Assembly (NCBI RefSeq): GCF_023156195.1
Contig: NZ_JAKUKA010000001.1
Location: 5,891,501-5,955,500, forward strand
Source: Chitinophaga sedimenti
GTDB lineage: Bacteria; Bacteroidota; Bacteroidia; Chitinophagales; Chitinophagaceae
Direction: 5' to 3'
Length of the DNA: 64,000 nucleotides
This document shows, piece after piece, positions 29,917 through 38,714 of the stretch. The position numbers were made by a program, and so were the translations under genes. The notes under the pieces are model-generated. The model was not told where the DNA came from and did not search any database. It worked only from the letters and a program-made list of their open reading frames with translations. The number at the start of each line of letters is the position of its first letter. Within the stretch, counting starts at the first letter, position 1.

Positions 29917-30938
29917 ATGAAGCAGTTTGCAACATATATTGGCATCATGGTATTGTGCGTAACCACAGTGGGGACGAGCGTTGCCCGGGACCTGCATTTT
30001 TCGCAGTTCTTCAACTCGCCCCTGACCACAAACCCTGCCAATACCGGGTTTATACCCGATGGCAACTACCGTCTCGGCGTGAATTACCGCAACCAGTGGT
30101 CGTCCATCCCGGTACCGTATAAAACGATGTCGGCCTTTGGCGACTTCCAGTTGTTCCGCGAACAGCTGACTTATGGCTGGGTGGGCGTTGGGGGCATGTT
30201 TCTCCGCGATGTGGCGGGTGCCGGCGACCTCACTTCCACCAAAGCTTACGGTTCTGTGGCCTATCACCAGCTGATGGGGAGAGCAGCCTGCTTTCTGCCG
30301 GATTTAACGTAGGCATGGCTAACAAACGCATCGACATTACCAAACTTACTTTTGATAATCAATGGAATGGCTACTTTTTTGATTCACAGCTGCAAAACGG
30401 CGAGCCGATCACACAAAGCGGCATCACCTATTTTGATATGCAGGTGGGCATGAACTACGCCTATTTTCCAAGTGAACTGGTGTACATCAACGGCGGCTTC
30501 TCTGTACATCACGTAAATAAACCGAAAGAAACTTTCTACGATAACAATAACCAGATTGACCGGCGTTACATCGGTTTCCTGAATGCGAGCCTGAAACTGA
30601 CGGACAATATCATCGCCAATCCCGGCGCCTATTATTCGGTGCAGGCAAAAACATCGGAGCTGATGTTTGGCGGCTATGTGCAGTATAACCTGTCCGGCGA
30701 TGGCGACAAACAGCTGCTGGGTGGCGCCTATTACCGCTGGAACGATGCCTTTGCCTTCCTGGTGGGTTACCAGATGAGCAATGTACGGCTTAACTTCAGC
30801 TACGACGTAACAGCTTCATCACTCGCGATGTATAATAACCGCCGCGGTGCGTATGAGCTGGGACTGGTATACACCGGTTTATATCCCAACCGGAGTTTCA
30901 GCAGTGCGAAACGTACCACACTTTGCCCAACCTTTTAA
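29917..30938 (+). CDS. PorP/SprF-family T9SS outer-membrane protein, one frame break
   Basis: A signal peptide (MKQFATYIGIMVLCVTTVGTSVA) is followed by DLHFSQFFNSPLTTNPANTG, the hallmark start of the PorP/SprF family. Repeated beta-strand blocks follow, ending SSAKRTTLCPTF. The frame breaks near 30285; reading resumes in GFNVGMANKRIDITKLTFDN. Length is about 340 aa. Members of this family sit in the outer membrane and are thought to capture or anchor the C-terminal signal of a type B T9SS substrate encoded next to them. That fits the PKD gene directly upstream and the second such pair at 45319-49205. Confidence 0.9.
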
Positions 30939-31036
30939 ACCGGTCGTTATTACCTGGTACCCCTTCCCGGCCCCCTGGCCCGGAATGCGGCATAATTCAG
31001 CAAAAACAGATAAATTCGATGTCAAATCACTATTTT

Positions 31037-31651
31037 ATGAAGCGTGTATTTGTGGCACTGCTGTTCCTGGCTGGCGTGGAAACCGCTATGGCGCAGGATA
31101 CTCCCTATCAGCGCAGAATTTTCACCGAGCCGCCTAAGCCGGAACAAAAGGAGAAAACCGGGTTCGACCGCAGCAAATTGTTTGTGGGTGGTGGACTGGG
31201 CCTCAGCTTTGGCGATTATACCAATGTTAACGTATCGCCGATGGTGGGATACCGCTTTTCGCGGCTGTTCGCTGCCGGCCTAAATGTGAATTTTCAATAC
31301 GGTTCGCAGCGCTGGCGCGATTACGACGGTGAAACCTATCTTCGTGACCAGTATACCATGCTGGGTGGCGGCGTGTTCGGCCGTGTATATCCCCTGGAAA
31401 TGATATTTATACAAGTACAGCCTGAATATAACAGCATCAAAGTAAAAACCACGGACTACCGCAATGATCCGAAGCAGGTGTATACTGATCGTTATGGTGT
31501 GCCGAGCCTGTTGCTGGGCGCTGGTTATGCGCAACCAATAGGTGGCAATTCCGCATTTAACATCATGATACAATACGATGTGCTGCAGGATGAACGTTCA
31601 CTGTACTACAACCGTCCCGTATTCTCAGCGGGTGTAAACATTGGTTTATAA
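31037..31651 (+). CDS. Outer-membrane beta-barrel protein, 204 aa
   Basis: Start chosen at 31037, giving the signal peptide MKRVFVALLFLAGVETAMAQ; an in-frame ATG at 31019 would add six residues. After a charged linker (EPPKPEQKEKTGFDRSK) come amphipathic strands such as LFVGGGLGLSFGDYTNVNVS and MVGYRFSRLFAAGLNVNFQY, with a terminal strand ending PVFSAGVNIGL. This resembles small 8-stranded barrels of Bacteroidota. It lies 98 bp after the PorP gene on the same strand and may belong to the same T9SS locus. The last codons overlap the -33 element of the candidate RNA promoter. Confidence 0.7.
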   Translation: MKRVFVALLFLAGVETAMAQDTPYQRRIFTEPPKPEQKEKTGFDRSKLFVGGGLGLSFGDYTNVNVSPMVGYRFSRLFAAGLNVNFQYGSQRWRDYDGETYLRDQYTMLGGGVFGRVYPLEMIFIQVQPEYNSIKVKTTDYRNDPKQVYTDRYGVPSLLLGAGYAQPIGGNSAFNIMIQYDVLQDERSLYYNRPVFSAGVNIGL

Positions 31652-31671
31652 AATAATTATTTCCAACTTTG
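31641..31671 (+). promoter_or_regulatory. Candidate promoter of an intergenic RNA
   Basis: TTG at 31641-31643, a 20-bp spacer and CAACTTTG at 31664-31671 fit the Bacteroidota TTG/TAnnTTTG arrangement with one mismatch. It overlaps the end of the upstream gene. Confidence 0.5.
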
Positions 31672-31679
31672 TGAAACTT

Positions 31680-31882
31680 CGATCTATAGTTTAGAAGAAA
31701 CGGTGACTACCTCCCTTTCGTGAACATATCGGGCAGCCATTGCGCTGCCCTGCGCAGTTCCCGGCCGGTTCAGGCATCTTTTCCATTTTACATGAATTGA
31801 AATCAAGATATTAAGATTTTGGGATCGTAATCCCATATTGTGTTTCACGTAACCGGGGCTGTTATCCAACTGCCCCGTTTTT
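31680..31882 (+). ncRNA. Candidate structured non-coding RNA with own promoter and terminator
   Basis: About 200 nt between two same-strand genes with no open frame of interest. Visible structure: CGTGAA (31719-31724) can pair with TTCACG (31844-31849), enclosing the middle; GGGCAGC/GCTGCCC (31731-31737 and 31744-31750) forms a strong hairpin; GGGAT-CGTA-ATCCC (31821-31834) forms another. It ends in a clear terminator (CGGGGC at 31854-31859, GCCCCG at 31872-31877, then T5). A promoter-like element lies just upstream. The closed long-range stem with inner hairpins recalls 6S-type RNA, but I cannot match it to any family. It could also be a long leader or a 3' end of the upstream mRNA. Confidence 0.45.
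31854..31882 (+). terminator. Rho-independent terminator before symporter gene
   Basis: CGGGGC (31854-31859) pairs with GCCCCG (31872-31877), followed by TTTTT. It lies 34 bp upstream of the next start codon, so it ends whatever transcript comes from the left. Confidence 0.8.
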
Positions 31883-31915
31883 GTATCCCCTAATTGCCTA
31901 ATTTAGCCGCCACTT

Positions 31916-33387
31916 ATGGCTCCAGTTGTGTTTCTGGCATGTATTGCCGCTTACTTTTGCGTGCTGCTGCTCGTGTCCTATTTTACCACGCGCAAATATG
32001 ATACGCAGTCTTATTTACAGGCAACCGCAATTCGGTATGGTACCTGGTGGCGTTTGGCCTTATCAGCGATACCCTGTCCGGCGTGTCCTTTATTTCCGTG
32101 CCCGGCAAAGTAGGCCTGGCGCAGTTTGGCTACCTGCAAACGATTCTTGGCTATATTGTCGGTTACTTTATTATAGCCGCCGTGTTGGTGCCGCTGTTTT
32201 ACAAACGCGGTCTCACCTCCATTTACGCGTACCTCGACGAGCGCTTCGGCGCTGCCACGCAAAAACGGGGGCGTTGTTCTTTATCCTGTCGCGGCTGACC
32301 GGCTCGGCAGCTCGCTTGTTCGTGGTAGCGGGTGTGCTGCAGCGATTTGTGTTCAGTCATTACGGTATTCCGTTTACGTTGTCAATAACCGCCATGGTGG
32401 CGCTGATGCTCGTGTATACGTATCGCGGCGGGATTAAAACGCTGGTATGGACGGACGCGCTGCAATCCCTGTTCCTCTTATCATCTGTGCTGATCATTAC
32501 TATAATGGTGGCCCGGGAACTTGGCTGGGGGCTGGCGGAACTGCCGCAGCGACTGTCGGAGTCGGCCTATTCCAAAGTGTTTTTCTGGAGCGACTGGAAA
32601 GCGCCGAACTTCTTTCCCAAAGAGTTCTTTGGGGGATGATGATTGCTGTTGCCATGACTGGCCTGGACCAGAACATGATGCAGAAGAACCTGAGCTGCCG
32701 CACGTTAAGCGAAGCAAAATTGAATATTTACAGCTTCAGCATGATTCAGGCGGTGGTGAATGCGGCCTTCGTACTGCTGGGCGGCTTGTTTTACGCCTAC
32801 ATCAACATGAAAGGAATGACTTTGCCAACGGATGCCGCCACGGGGCGGGTGCTGACGGACAGCCTCTTTCCTTCTATTGCCCTCGATGACATCGGCGGAC
32901 TGGCGGCCATCGCATTTATCGTAGGTTTGACTGCTGCGGCTTTTTCCAGTGCTGACGGGGTGCTTACGACGCTCACCACCTCTTTTTATATTGATATATT
33001 AGGCCGGGATACAGCAGAAATGAGTACGGGACAGTCGCGCCTGAAAAACCGAATCCACATTGGTATGGCAGTTGCGTTGTTGTTGACCATCCTGCTGTTC
33101 CGGTGTTTAATAACAGCGCGTTGATCGATACGGTGTTATTTCTGGCCGCTATTACCTATGGCCCTATGCTGGGATTATTCGCTTTTGGCATCCTGCATCA
33201 ACAAAAAATATGGGATAAAGGCTCGGTACTCGTGTGCTTGATTGCCCCCGCATTGTGCTTTATACTGAGCAAAAATGCTCAAAATTGGCTTGGAGGCTAT
33301 AAATTTGGTAATGAACTGCTGATTTTGAACGGTTTGTTTACTTATATTGGATTATGGCTGATATCGAAAAAGCAGCCGCTAAAATAG
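31916..33387 (+). CDS. Sodium:solute symporter family transporter, four frame breaks
   Basis: SSS-family carrier of about 490 aa with roughly 13 membrane segments. Recognisable blocks: VAFGLISDTLSGVSFISVPG (TM2 region), TSIYAYLDERFG, FILSRLTGSAARLFVVAGVL, LMLVYTYRGGIKTLVWTDAL, VAMTGLDQNMMQKNLSC and GLTAAAFSSADGVLTTLTTS, the last being the sodium-site helix. Frames change near 32025, 32265, 32630 and 33100; the pieces join without loss. The C-terminus is followed 7 bp later by the LOG gene, suggesting co-transcription. The substrate is unknown. A second, intact SSS gene lies at 38711-40108, so these are separate transporters. Confidence 0.85.
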
Positions 33388-33394
33388 ATAGGAG

Positions 33395-34093
33395 ATGAAC
33401 GAAAGTATTATGAATTTAAAAGCGCGCGACTGGGCGGAAACCCGCGCTCACTCCAGCTGGCAGATATTTAAAATCATGGCCGAGTTCGTGGAAGGCTTCG
33501 AAGCCCTGGCGAAGATTGGTCCCTGTATTTCGATTTTCGGATCAGCCCGTACCAAGGAAGGTAACCGCTATTACGACGCTGCACTGCAGATCGCGGAAAG
33601 CCTGGCCCAAGAAGGATTTGGTATTATTTCCGGTGGTGGTCCCGGTATTATGGAGGCCGCTAATCGTGGCGCACAGCGCGCAAACGGCAAATCGGTAGGG
33701 CTGAACATTACCCTGCCGCACGAGCAGAATCCGAATGGTTATATCGACAAGGACAAGAGCATCAACTTTGATTATTTTTTTGTTAGAAAAGTGATGTTTG
33801 CCAAGTACTCGCAAGGCTTTGTGATGATGCCCGGCGGCTTTGGCACCATGGATGAATTTTTTGAAGTAGCTACCCTGATCCAGACGAAAAAAATGACGGA
33901 GACACCGATGGTGCTTGTCGGCAAGGAATACTGGAGCGGCCTGCTGGACTGGATCGATACGGTAATGATGAAGAAAGAAAGCAACATTCACCCGGAAGAT
34001 CTGAACCTGCTGAAAGTGCTGGATACACCGGAGGAAGTGGTGGAATACTTCCGCGTATTTTACACCACGAGCAAGCTGCGGCCTAACTTTTAG
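33395..34093 (+). CDS. LOG-family (TIGR00730-type) Rossmann-fold protein, 232 aa
   Basis: Intact. The family motif PGGFGTMDEFFE is present (about residues 146-157), with SIFGSARTKEGNRYY and IISGGGPGIMEAANRGA for nucleotide binding. Related LOG proteins hydrolyse nucleoside monophosphates to base plus ribose 5-phosphate, for example cytokinin precursors in plants and plant-associated bacteria. No signal peptide is seen, so it acts in the cytoplasm. It sits 7 bp after the SSS gene. Older databases call this family 'lysine decarboxylase', which is a misannotation. The exact substrate cannot be read from the sequence. Confidence 0.9.
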   Translation: MNESIMNLKARDWAETRAHSSWQIFKIMAEFVEGFEALAKIGPCISIFGSARTKEGNRYYDAALQIAESLAQEGFGIISGGGPGIMEAANRGAQRANGKSVGLNITLPHEQNPNGYIDKDKSINFDYFFVRKVMFAKYSQGFVMMPGGFGTMDEFFEVATLIQTKKMTETPMVLVGKEYWSGLLDWIDTVMMKKESNIHPEDLNLLKVLDTPEEVVEYFRVFYTTSKLRPNF

Positions 34094-34141
34094 GGTTTTC
34101 GCTTTGCGCTTTTTGGAGTACGTTTGCAAAAATTAGTTTGC

Positions 34142-34787
34142 ATGGAGGTGATACCTACACAGGTACAGGAGTTTGCGGAGAAGTATACGACGAAAGAAGA
34201 CCATTTATTATACCGTCTTCATCGGGAAACTCATTTGAAAGTTGAGCAGCCGCATATGTTGAGCGGGCACCTCCAGGGCCGCTTTTTAACCATGGTAAGC
34301 CAGATGCTGCGTCCCCGCCGCATCCTCGGAACTTGGTACCTACACTGGTTACTCCGCCATTTGTCTGGCCCTCGGCATGGCGCCGGATGGTCACCTGCAC
34401 ACGATAGACATCAACGAAGAACTGGAGGCCATGTGCCGTAAATACTTCGTTGAAGCCGGTTTGGGTGATAAAATTACCCAGCACATCGGTCGCGGCCTGG
34501 ACATCATTCCGCAGCTGGACGAAGTATTCGATCTCGTTTTTATTGATGCGGATAAAGGCAATTACGGTAATTACTATGACCTGGTATGGGACAAAGTAAG
34601 GCCCGGCGGCTTTCTGCTGGCGGATAACGTGCTTTTTCACGGCGATGTGTTCGATGAAGTATCCAAACAAAGCACGCAGGCAAAGGCCATGATCGCGTTT
34701 TGTGAGAAGGTGACCGCGGACGGCAGGGCGGAGCATTTATTGCTCACCTTACGGGACGGACTCCTTTTAATACGAAAGAAGGATTAA
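34142..34787 (+). CDS. SAM-dependent O-methyltransferase (COMT/CCoAOMT-like), one frame break
   Basis: About 214 aa. The frame breaks near 34335; restoring a base gives the SAM motif region (RRILGI-GTYTGYSAICLA). Then come HLHTIDINEELEAMCRKYF, the metal- and SAM-binding LVFIDADKGNYGNYYDLVW, and PGGFLLADNVLFHG. These are the signature blocks of the bacterial caffeoyl-CoA O-methyltransferase-like (class I, cation-dependent) family. An exact TACGTTTG promoter-like element lies at 34119-34126, 16 bp upstream of the start codon at 34142. The acceptor molecule is unknown. Confidence 0.85.
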
Positions 34788-34844
34788 ATTCGTTATATAT
34801 AGATTGTCGTTTTACTTACTACCCGAACCATTAAATTCATTTTC

Positions 34845-36218
34845 ATGCAGGTAAGAAAATATTTGCTGCTTCTTTGTTTTCTTATTTGTGCATCCGCAAC
34901 GCGGGCGCAAACCATTGCTACGCCGCAGTATATCAGCAATTACAAAGGTCTCGCGATGTCCGAAATGCAACGTTCCGGGGTGCCGGCGGCCATTAAACTG
35001 GCCCAGGGCATCATCGAAACACAATCGGGCAATAGCTGGCTGGTACAGAATTCTAATAACCACTTCGGCATTAAATGCAAGAACAACTGGAGCGGCGCTA
35101 CCGTTAATTACGACGATGACGAGAAGCAGGAATGCTTCCGCAAATATGCGCAGGCGGCTGATTCCTGGAAAGATCACTCCGACTTCCTGCGGAATAATCC
35201 CCGCTATGCCTTCCTTTTTGAGTACGATCCCAAAGATTATAAATCCCGGGCCTACGGCTTAAAACAAGCCGGTTATGCCACCAGCCGCACTTACCCGCAA
35301 CAGTTGATAGAAGTGATCGAGCGATATGACCTGAACCAGTACACCCTGATCGCTATGGGCGACAAACCCGCTGATAACGGACCCTTCATTGCGGATAACC
35401 AACCGGTTTCGGGCAAAAGCAATAACAAAGTAGTACCGGCGGCCAAGCTTACGAATTATCCTTCGGGAGAATTTAAGATCAACGGCCGCAAGGTGATGTA
35501 CGCTCCGGCAGGCACTTCGCTGGTGGTATTGGCAAATGATAAAGACATCCGCGTAAGCAACCTGGTGCACTATAACGATCTGCAGGACGCGGTACTGCTC
35601 GAAGAAGATATGCTCATTTTCCTGCAACGCAAGAACCGCACCGGCGCGAACGATTACCATATCGTTGCACAGGGCGAAACGCTGCACAGCATCTCGCAGG
35701 CAGAAGGTATCATGATCGAGTGGCTGCGTAAACGCAATAAACTGGAAGAAGGCGAGGAGCCAGCCCCGGGTGAAAAACTGTTGCTGGATGGCTATGCCAA
35801 GGAAAAGCCGCAGGTAACGGGCATCGCCATCATCAAAGAAGAAGATCAGCAACCGAAAGACTTATCCCTGAAGAAAATTGTACGGGATGTGAGGGGAGAA
35901 ATCAACAAAGCCAGGGAAGGCAGTGCGGCGCCGGCGAAACCCGGCCCCTCCGCGGAGCCTGCGGATAAAAACAGTCTGCCCCCGCAAATGGTGGAAGACC
36001 TGAAAAAGATAGACGGCGCGCAGGTAACACAATCTACGATGCCCGTTTCTCGCCCGGCCACACCAACGGCCAGCGTTAAATACCATACCGTGCAGGGCAA
36101 GGAAACCATGTACGCGATCTCTAAGAAATACAACGTAAGCGTGGCGCAGCTGCAACGCTGGAATAACCTGCCCGACAACAACATTAAAGCGGGGCAGCAG
36201 CTGGTAGTAAGCCAGTAA
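34845..36218 (+). CDS. Glucosaminidase-LysM peptidoglycan hydrolase, 457 aa
   Basis: Intact. A signal peptide (MQVRKYLLLLCFLICASATRA) is followed by a GH73-type glucosaminidase domain: AIKLAQGIIETQSGNSWLVQ with the catalytic glutamate, NNHFGIKC, and FRKYAQAADSWKDHSDFL. A linker contains a poorly conserved LysM-like part. Two LysM modules are clear: YHIVAQGETLHSISQ near residue 270 and YHTVQGKETMYAISKKYNVS at the C-terminus. The enzyme is expected in the periplasm or outer membrane, cutting N-acetylglucosaminyl bonds in peptidoglycan during growth or division. The hpt gene follows 26 bp later. Confidence 0.9.
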   Translation: MQVRKYLLLLCFLICASATRAQTIATPQYISNYKGLAMSEMQRSGVPAAIKLAQGIIETQSGNSWLVQNSNNHFGIKCKNNWSGATVNYDDDEKQECFRKYAQAADSWKDHSDFLRNNPRYAFLFEYDPKDYKSRAYGLKQAGYATSRTYPQQLIEVIERYDLNQYTLIAMGDKPADNGPFIADNQPVSGKSNNKVVPAAKLTNYPSGEFKINGRKVMYAPAGTSLVVLANDKDIRVSNLVHYNDLQDAVLLEEDMLIFLQRKNRTGANDYHIVAQGETLHSISQAEGIMIEWLRKRNKLEEGEEPAPGEKLLLDGYAKEKPQVTGIAIIKEEDQQPKDLSLKKIVRDVRGEINKAREGSAAPAKPGPSAEPADKNSLPPQMVEDLKKIDGAQVTQSTMPVSRPATPTASVKYHTVQGKETMYAISKKYNVSVAQLQRWNNLPDNNIKAGQQLVVSQ

Positions 36219-36244
36219 CCTAAACCGAAAAATCTGCCAATAAC

Positions 36245-36781
36245 ATGTCTATCATCACTGTACACGACAAACAATTTCAACCATACATTACCGCTGCGGA
36301 CATCCAGCAGCGTATAATGCAGATGGCGGCCGAGATAAACCGCGACCTGCGGGGCAAGCGGCCTTTGTTCATCGCTATTCTGAACGGTAGTTTTATGTTT
36401 GCGGGAGATATGTTCAAGTATATCAATATTGACGCGGAGATATCTTTTATTAAGCTCGTTTCGTATAAAGGGACCAAATCGACGGGGAACGTCATTACTT
36501 CCATTGGCCTGGATGAAGACCTGTACGGCCGCACCGTCGTGATACTGGAAGATATTGTGGATACGGGCAAAACATTAAGCATGTTTTTACCGCAGCTGGA
36601 GCACCAGCAGCCGGAGCAGCTATTAATCGCGTCGTTGCTGCACAAGCCCGAGGCGCAAACACACCCGGTGAAAATCGATTACCTGGGATTTTCGGTGCCG
36701 AATAAGTTTTTGCTGGGGTATGGGTTGGATTACGATGGATTGGGGCGGAACCTGCCGGAAATTTACCAGTTAGTAGATTAA
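36245..36781 (+). CDS. hpt: Hypoxanthine phosphoribosyltransferase, 178 aa
   Basis: Intact. The PRPP-binding motif is VVILEDIVDTGKTLSMF (about residues 98-114). RPLFIAILNGSFMFAGD and ISFIKLVSYKGTKSTGNV are typical of bacterial HPRT. Dimer and base-binding segments near FSVPNKFLLGYGLDYDGLGR are complete. The enzyme salvages hypoxanthine and guanine to IMP and GMP in the cytoplasm. It shares an orientation and a short gap with the LysM hydrolase and is closed by a terminator at 36791. Confidence 0.95.
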   Translation: MSIITVHDKQFQPYITAADIQQRIMQMAAEINRDLRGKRPLFIAILNGSFMFAGDMFKYINIDAEISFIKLVSYKGTKSTGNVITSIGLDEDLYGRTVVILEDIVDTGKTLSMFLPQLEHQQPEQLLIASLLHKPEAQTHPVKIDYLGFSVPNKFLLGYGLDYDGLGRNLPEIYQLVD

Positions 36782-36790
36782 AATATCAGA

Positions 36791-36817
36791 TGGCTCGCGG
36801 CGGCGGGCCATTTTTTT
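36791..36817 (+). terminator. Rho-independent terminator of hpt
   Basis: TGGCTCGC pairs with GCGGGCCA around a GGCG loop (one G-U pair), followed by T7. Confidence 0.85.
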
Positions 36818-36938
36818 ACCCTAAACAATCCTCACTGCAACCTTAGGGCAGTCTGCAATGACTTAAAAATAAACGGCTAACAAGTTATTATTTTTATTAA
36901 CTTTATATTGGCCACAAGCCATTATACCGTTATAACTG

Positions 36939-38714
36939 ATGCGAAAGCTCCTTTTCAGCTTATTGCTGTTGCTGGGGGGCCTGCGCGCCACCGCACAACA
37001 GGTTTCATGGGCGGCTGGCGTTGTACAGGACAGCGCTCAGCAAACTCCCGTAACTGATGTCGTGATCACCATTTGGAAAGACACCGGCAGAACAGTCAGC
37101 AATCGCTATGGCCTTTTTCGTATAGCCACACCCAGGACCGGCGCCATCCTCGTATTCGAACATCCAAAATATCAAACTAAACAAGTAAAGGCCGAAGATC
37201 ATATGGTCGTTGAGCTGAGTCCGCGCGCCAAACCGGCGGATGTTATCGGCCTGGCCAAAGCCCGTGCCCGCATTGCCCGCAATTCCAATCCTAATTACGG
37301 TAACCTGGCAATGGGCACCTCCGCATTTTTTGATGAAACGTACGGGCAACTCTACGAGAACAAATTCATAGAATCGGGTAAGGAAACGGCTTCTACTTTT
37401 GCGATAGATGTGGACCGCGCGGCTTATAGTAACATGCGCCGCTTCGTCCGCAACAAAGAACAGATTCCCGCCGATGCGGTTCGTATAGAAGAACTGGTCA
37501 ACTATTTCCCATACAACTATCCATGTCCCGGCCGCGATAGCATCTTCGGCATCTACAGCGCTTATGCGGAATGTCCCTGGAAAAAGCAGCATAACCTGCT
37601 GCAGATCGCTGTTCGTGCCCGGAAGGGAGCGGTGGATAGCCTGCCGCCGAGTAATCTCGTATTTCTTATCGATGTTAGCGGATCAATGGCGGATAAAAAT
37701 AAGTTGCCGTTATTACAGGCCGCCTTCCGCGTACTCACCAACAATTTGCGCGATAGCGATAAGGTGGCCATTGTGGCCTATGCCGGCACACCGGGTGTGA
37801 TCCTGCCCAGTACGCCGGGGTCTGAAAAAGGAAAGGTGCTGAAGGCGATCGACAACCTCAATGCAGGTGGTGCGACCGCAGGAGAGGCAGCGATCAAAAT
37901 GGCTTACCAGATAGCGGAGGATAATTTTATCCGCGGTGGTAACAACCGCGTAATACTCGCAACGGACGGCGATTTCAACGTGGGGCAAACCAGTGATCTC
38001 GACATGGAAGATCTTATCGAAAAGAAAAAAGAAAGCGGCGTTTTACTTACCTGCCTCGGCTTCGGGATGAAGAATTTTAAAGATTCGAAGCTGGAATCGT
38101 TGGCCACTAAAGGAAACGGCAACTTTGCATATATCGATAACCTGGAAGAAGCCACCAAGGTATTCGCGCAGGAATTTGGCGGTACACTGTTCACGATTGC
38201 TAAAGATGTGCGCGCGATGGTAAACTTTAATCCGGCGCTGGTAAAGTCTTACCGGTTGCTGGGTTACGAGAATAAATCTTTAAAAGATGTAGAGGAAGAT
38301 TCAATTAAAGTAGTAGGTGGCATTGTTGGTACCGGGCATTGCGTGGTGGCGATGTATGAAATTGTTCCGGAAGAACATCCCGCAGCAGCCGACAGCCTGC
38401 TTGCCCGCGTGAAAATCTGCTACCGCACGCCTTATGATACCACCGAGCAATATGTGCAGCAATACATCACATCACCCCGAAGCACTTTTGCAAAGGCATC
38501 CAGCGACTTTCGCTTTGCTTCGTCCGTAGCGCTCTTCGGCATGTTGGTCCGCAAATCAAAATATAAAGGAGATGGAGATGTGAAAATGGTGCTCGACATT
38601 GGCAAAGCTTCCCTGGGAAAGGATGAAGGCGCTTATCGCGCTGAATTCCTGAAGCTCGTTAAAACCGTCTGGAAAAAAACAGAATGGTTGAAGAATCCCG
38701 AAGCGAAGCACTAA
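36939..38714 (+). CDS. YfbK-type VWA domain protein with N-terminal regulatory-like domain, 591 aa
   Basis: Intact. Signal peptide MRKLLFSLLLLLGGLRATAQ. Residues about 25-95 look like a carboxypeptidase-regulatory-like beta-sandwich (VVQDSAQQTPVTDVVITIWK, YGLFRIATP, ILVFEHPKYQ). The YfbK N-terminal block follows (STFAIDVDRAAYSNMRRFV, VRIEELVNYFPYNYP). The von Willebrand A domain has the MIDAS motif FLIDVSGSMADKNKLPLLQ and later ILATDGDFNVG. The C-terminal DUF3520-like segment is SSDFRFASSVALFGMLVRKS. Such proteins are outer-surface or periplasmic in Bacteroidota, with unknown binding partners. It overlaps the convergent symporter gene by 4 bp (CTAA, which encodes both stop codons). Confidence 0.9.
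   Translation: MRKLLFSLLLLLGGLRATAQQVSWAAGVVQDSAQQTPVTDVVITIWKDTGRTVSNRYGLFRIATPRTGAILVFEHPKYQTKQVKAEDHMVVELSPRAKPADVIGLAKARARIARNSNPNYGNLAMGTSAFFDETYGQLYENKFIESGKETASTFAIDVDRAAYSNMRRFVRNKEQIPADAVRIEELVNYFPYNYPCPGRDSIFGIYSAYAECPWKKQHNLLQIAVRARKGAVDSLPPSNLVFLIDVSGSMADKNKLPLLQAAFRVLTNNLRDSDKVAIVAYAGTPGVILPSTPGSEKGKVLKAIDNLNAGGATAGEAAIKMAYQIAEDNFIRGGNNRVILATDGDFNVGQTSDLDMEDLIEKKKESGVLLTCLGFGMKNFKDSKLESLATKGNGNFAYIDNLEEATKVFAQEFGGTLFTIAKDVRAMVNFNPALVKSYRLLGYENKSLKDVEEDSIKVVGGIVGTGHCVVAMYEIVPEEHPAAADSLLARVKICYRTPYDTTEQYVQQYITSPRSTFAKASSDFRFASSVALFGMLVRKSKYKGDGDVKMVLDIGKASLGKDEGAYRAEFLKLVKTVWKKTEWLKNPEAKH

Noticed and set aside
31684..31869. A 61-codon minus-strand frame in the candidate RNA
   Set aside because: It starts inside a terminator stem, has no ribosome site and no protein-like pattern.
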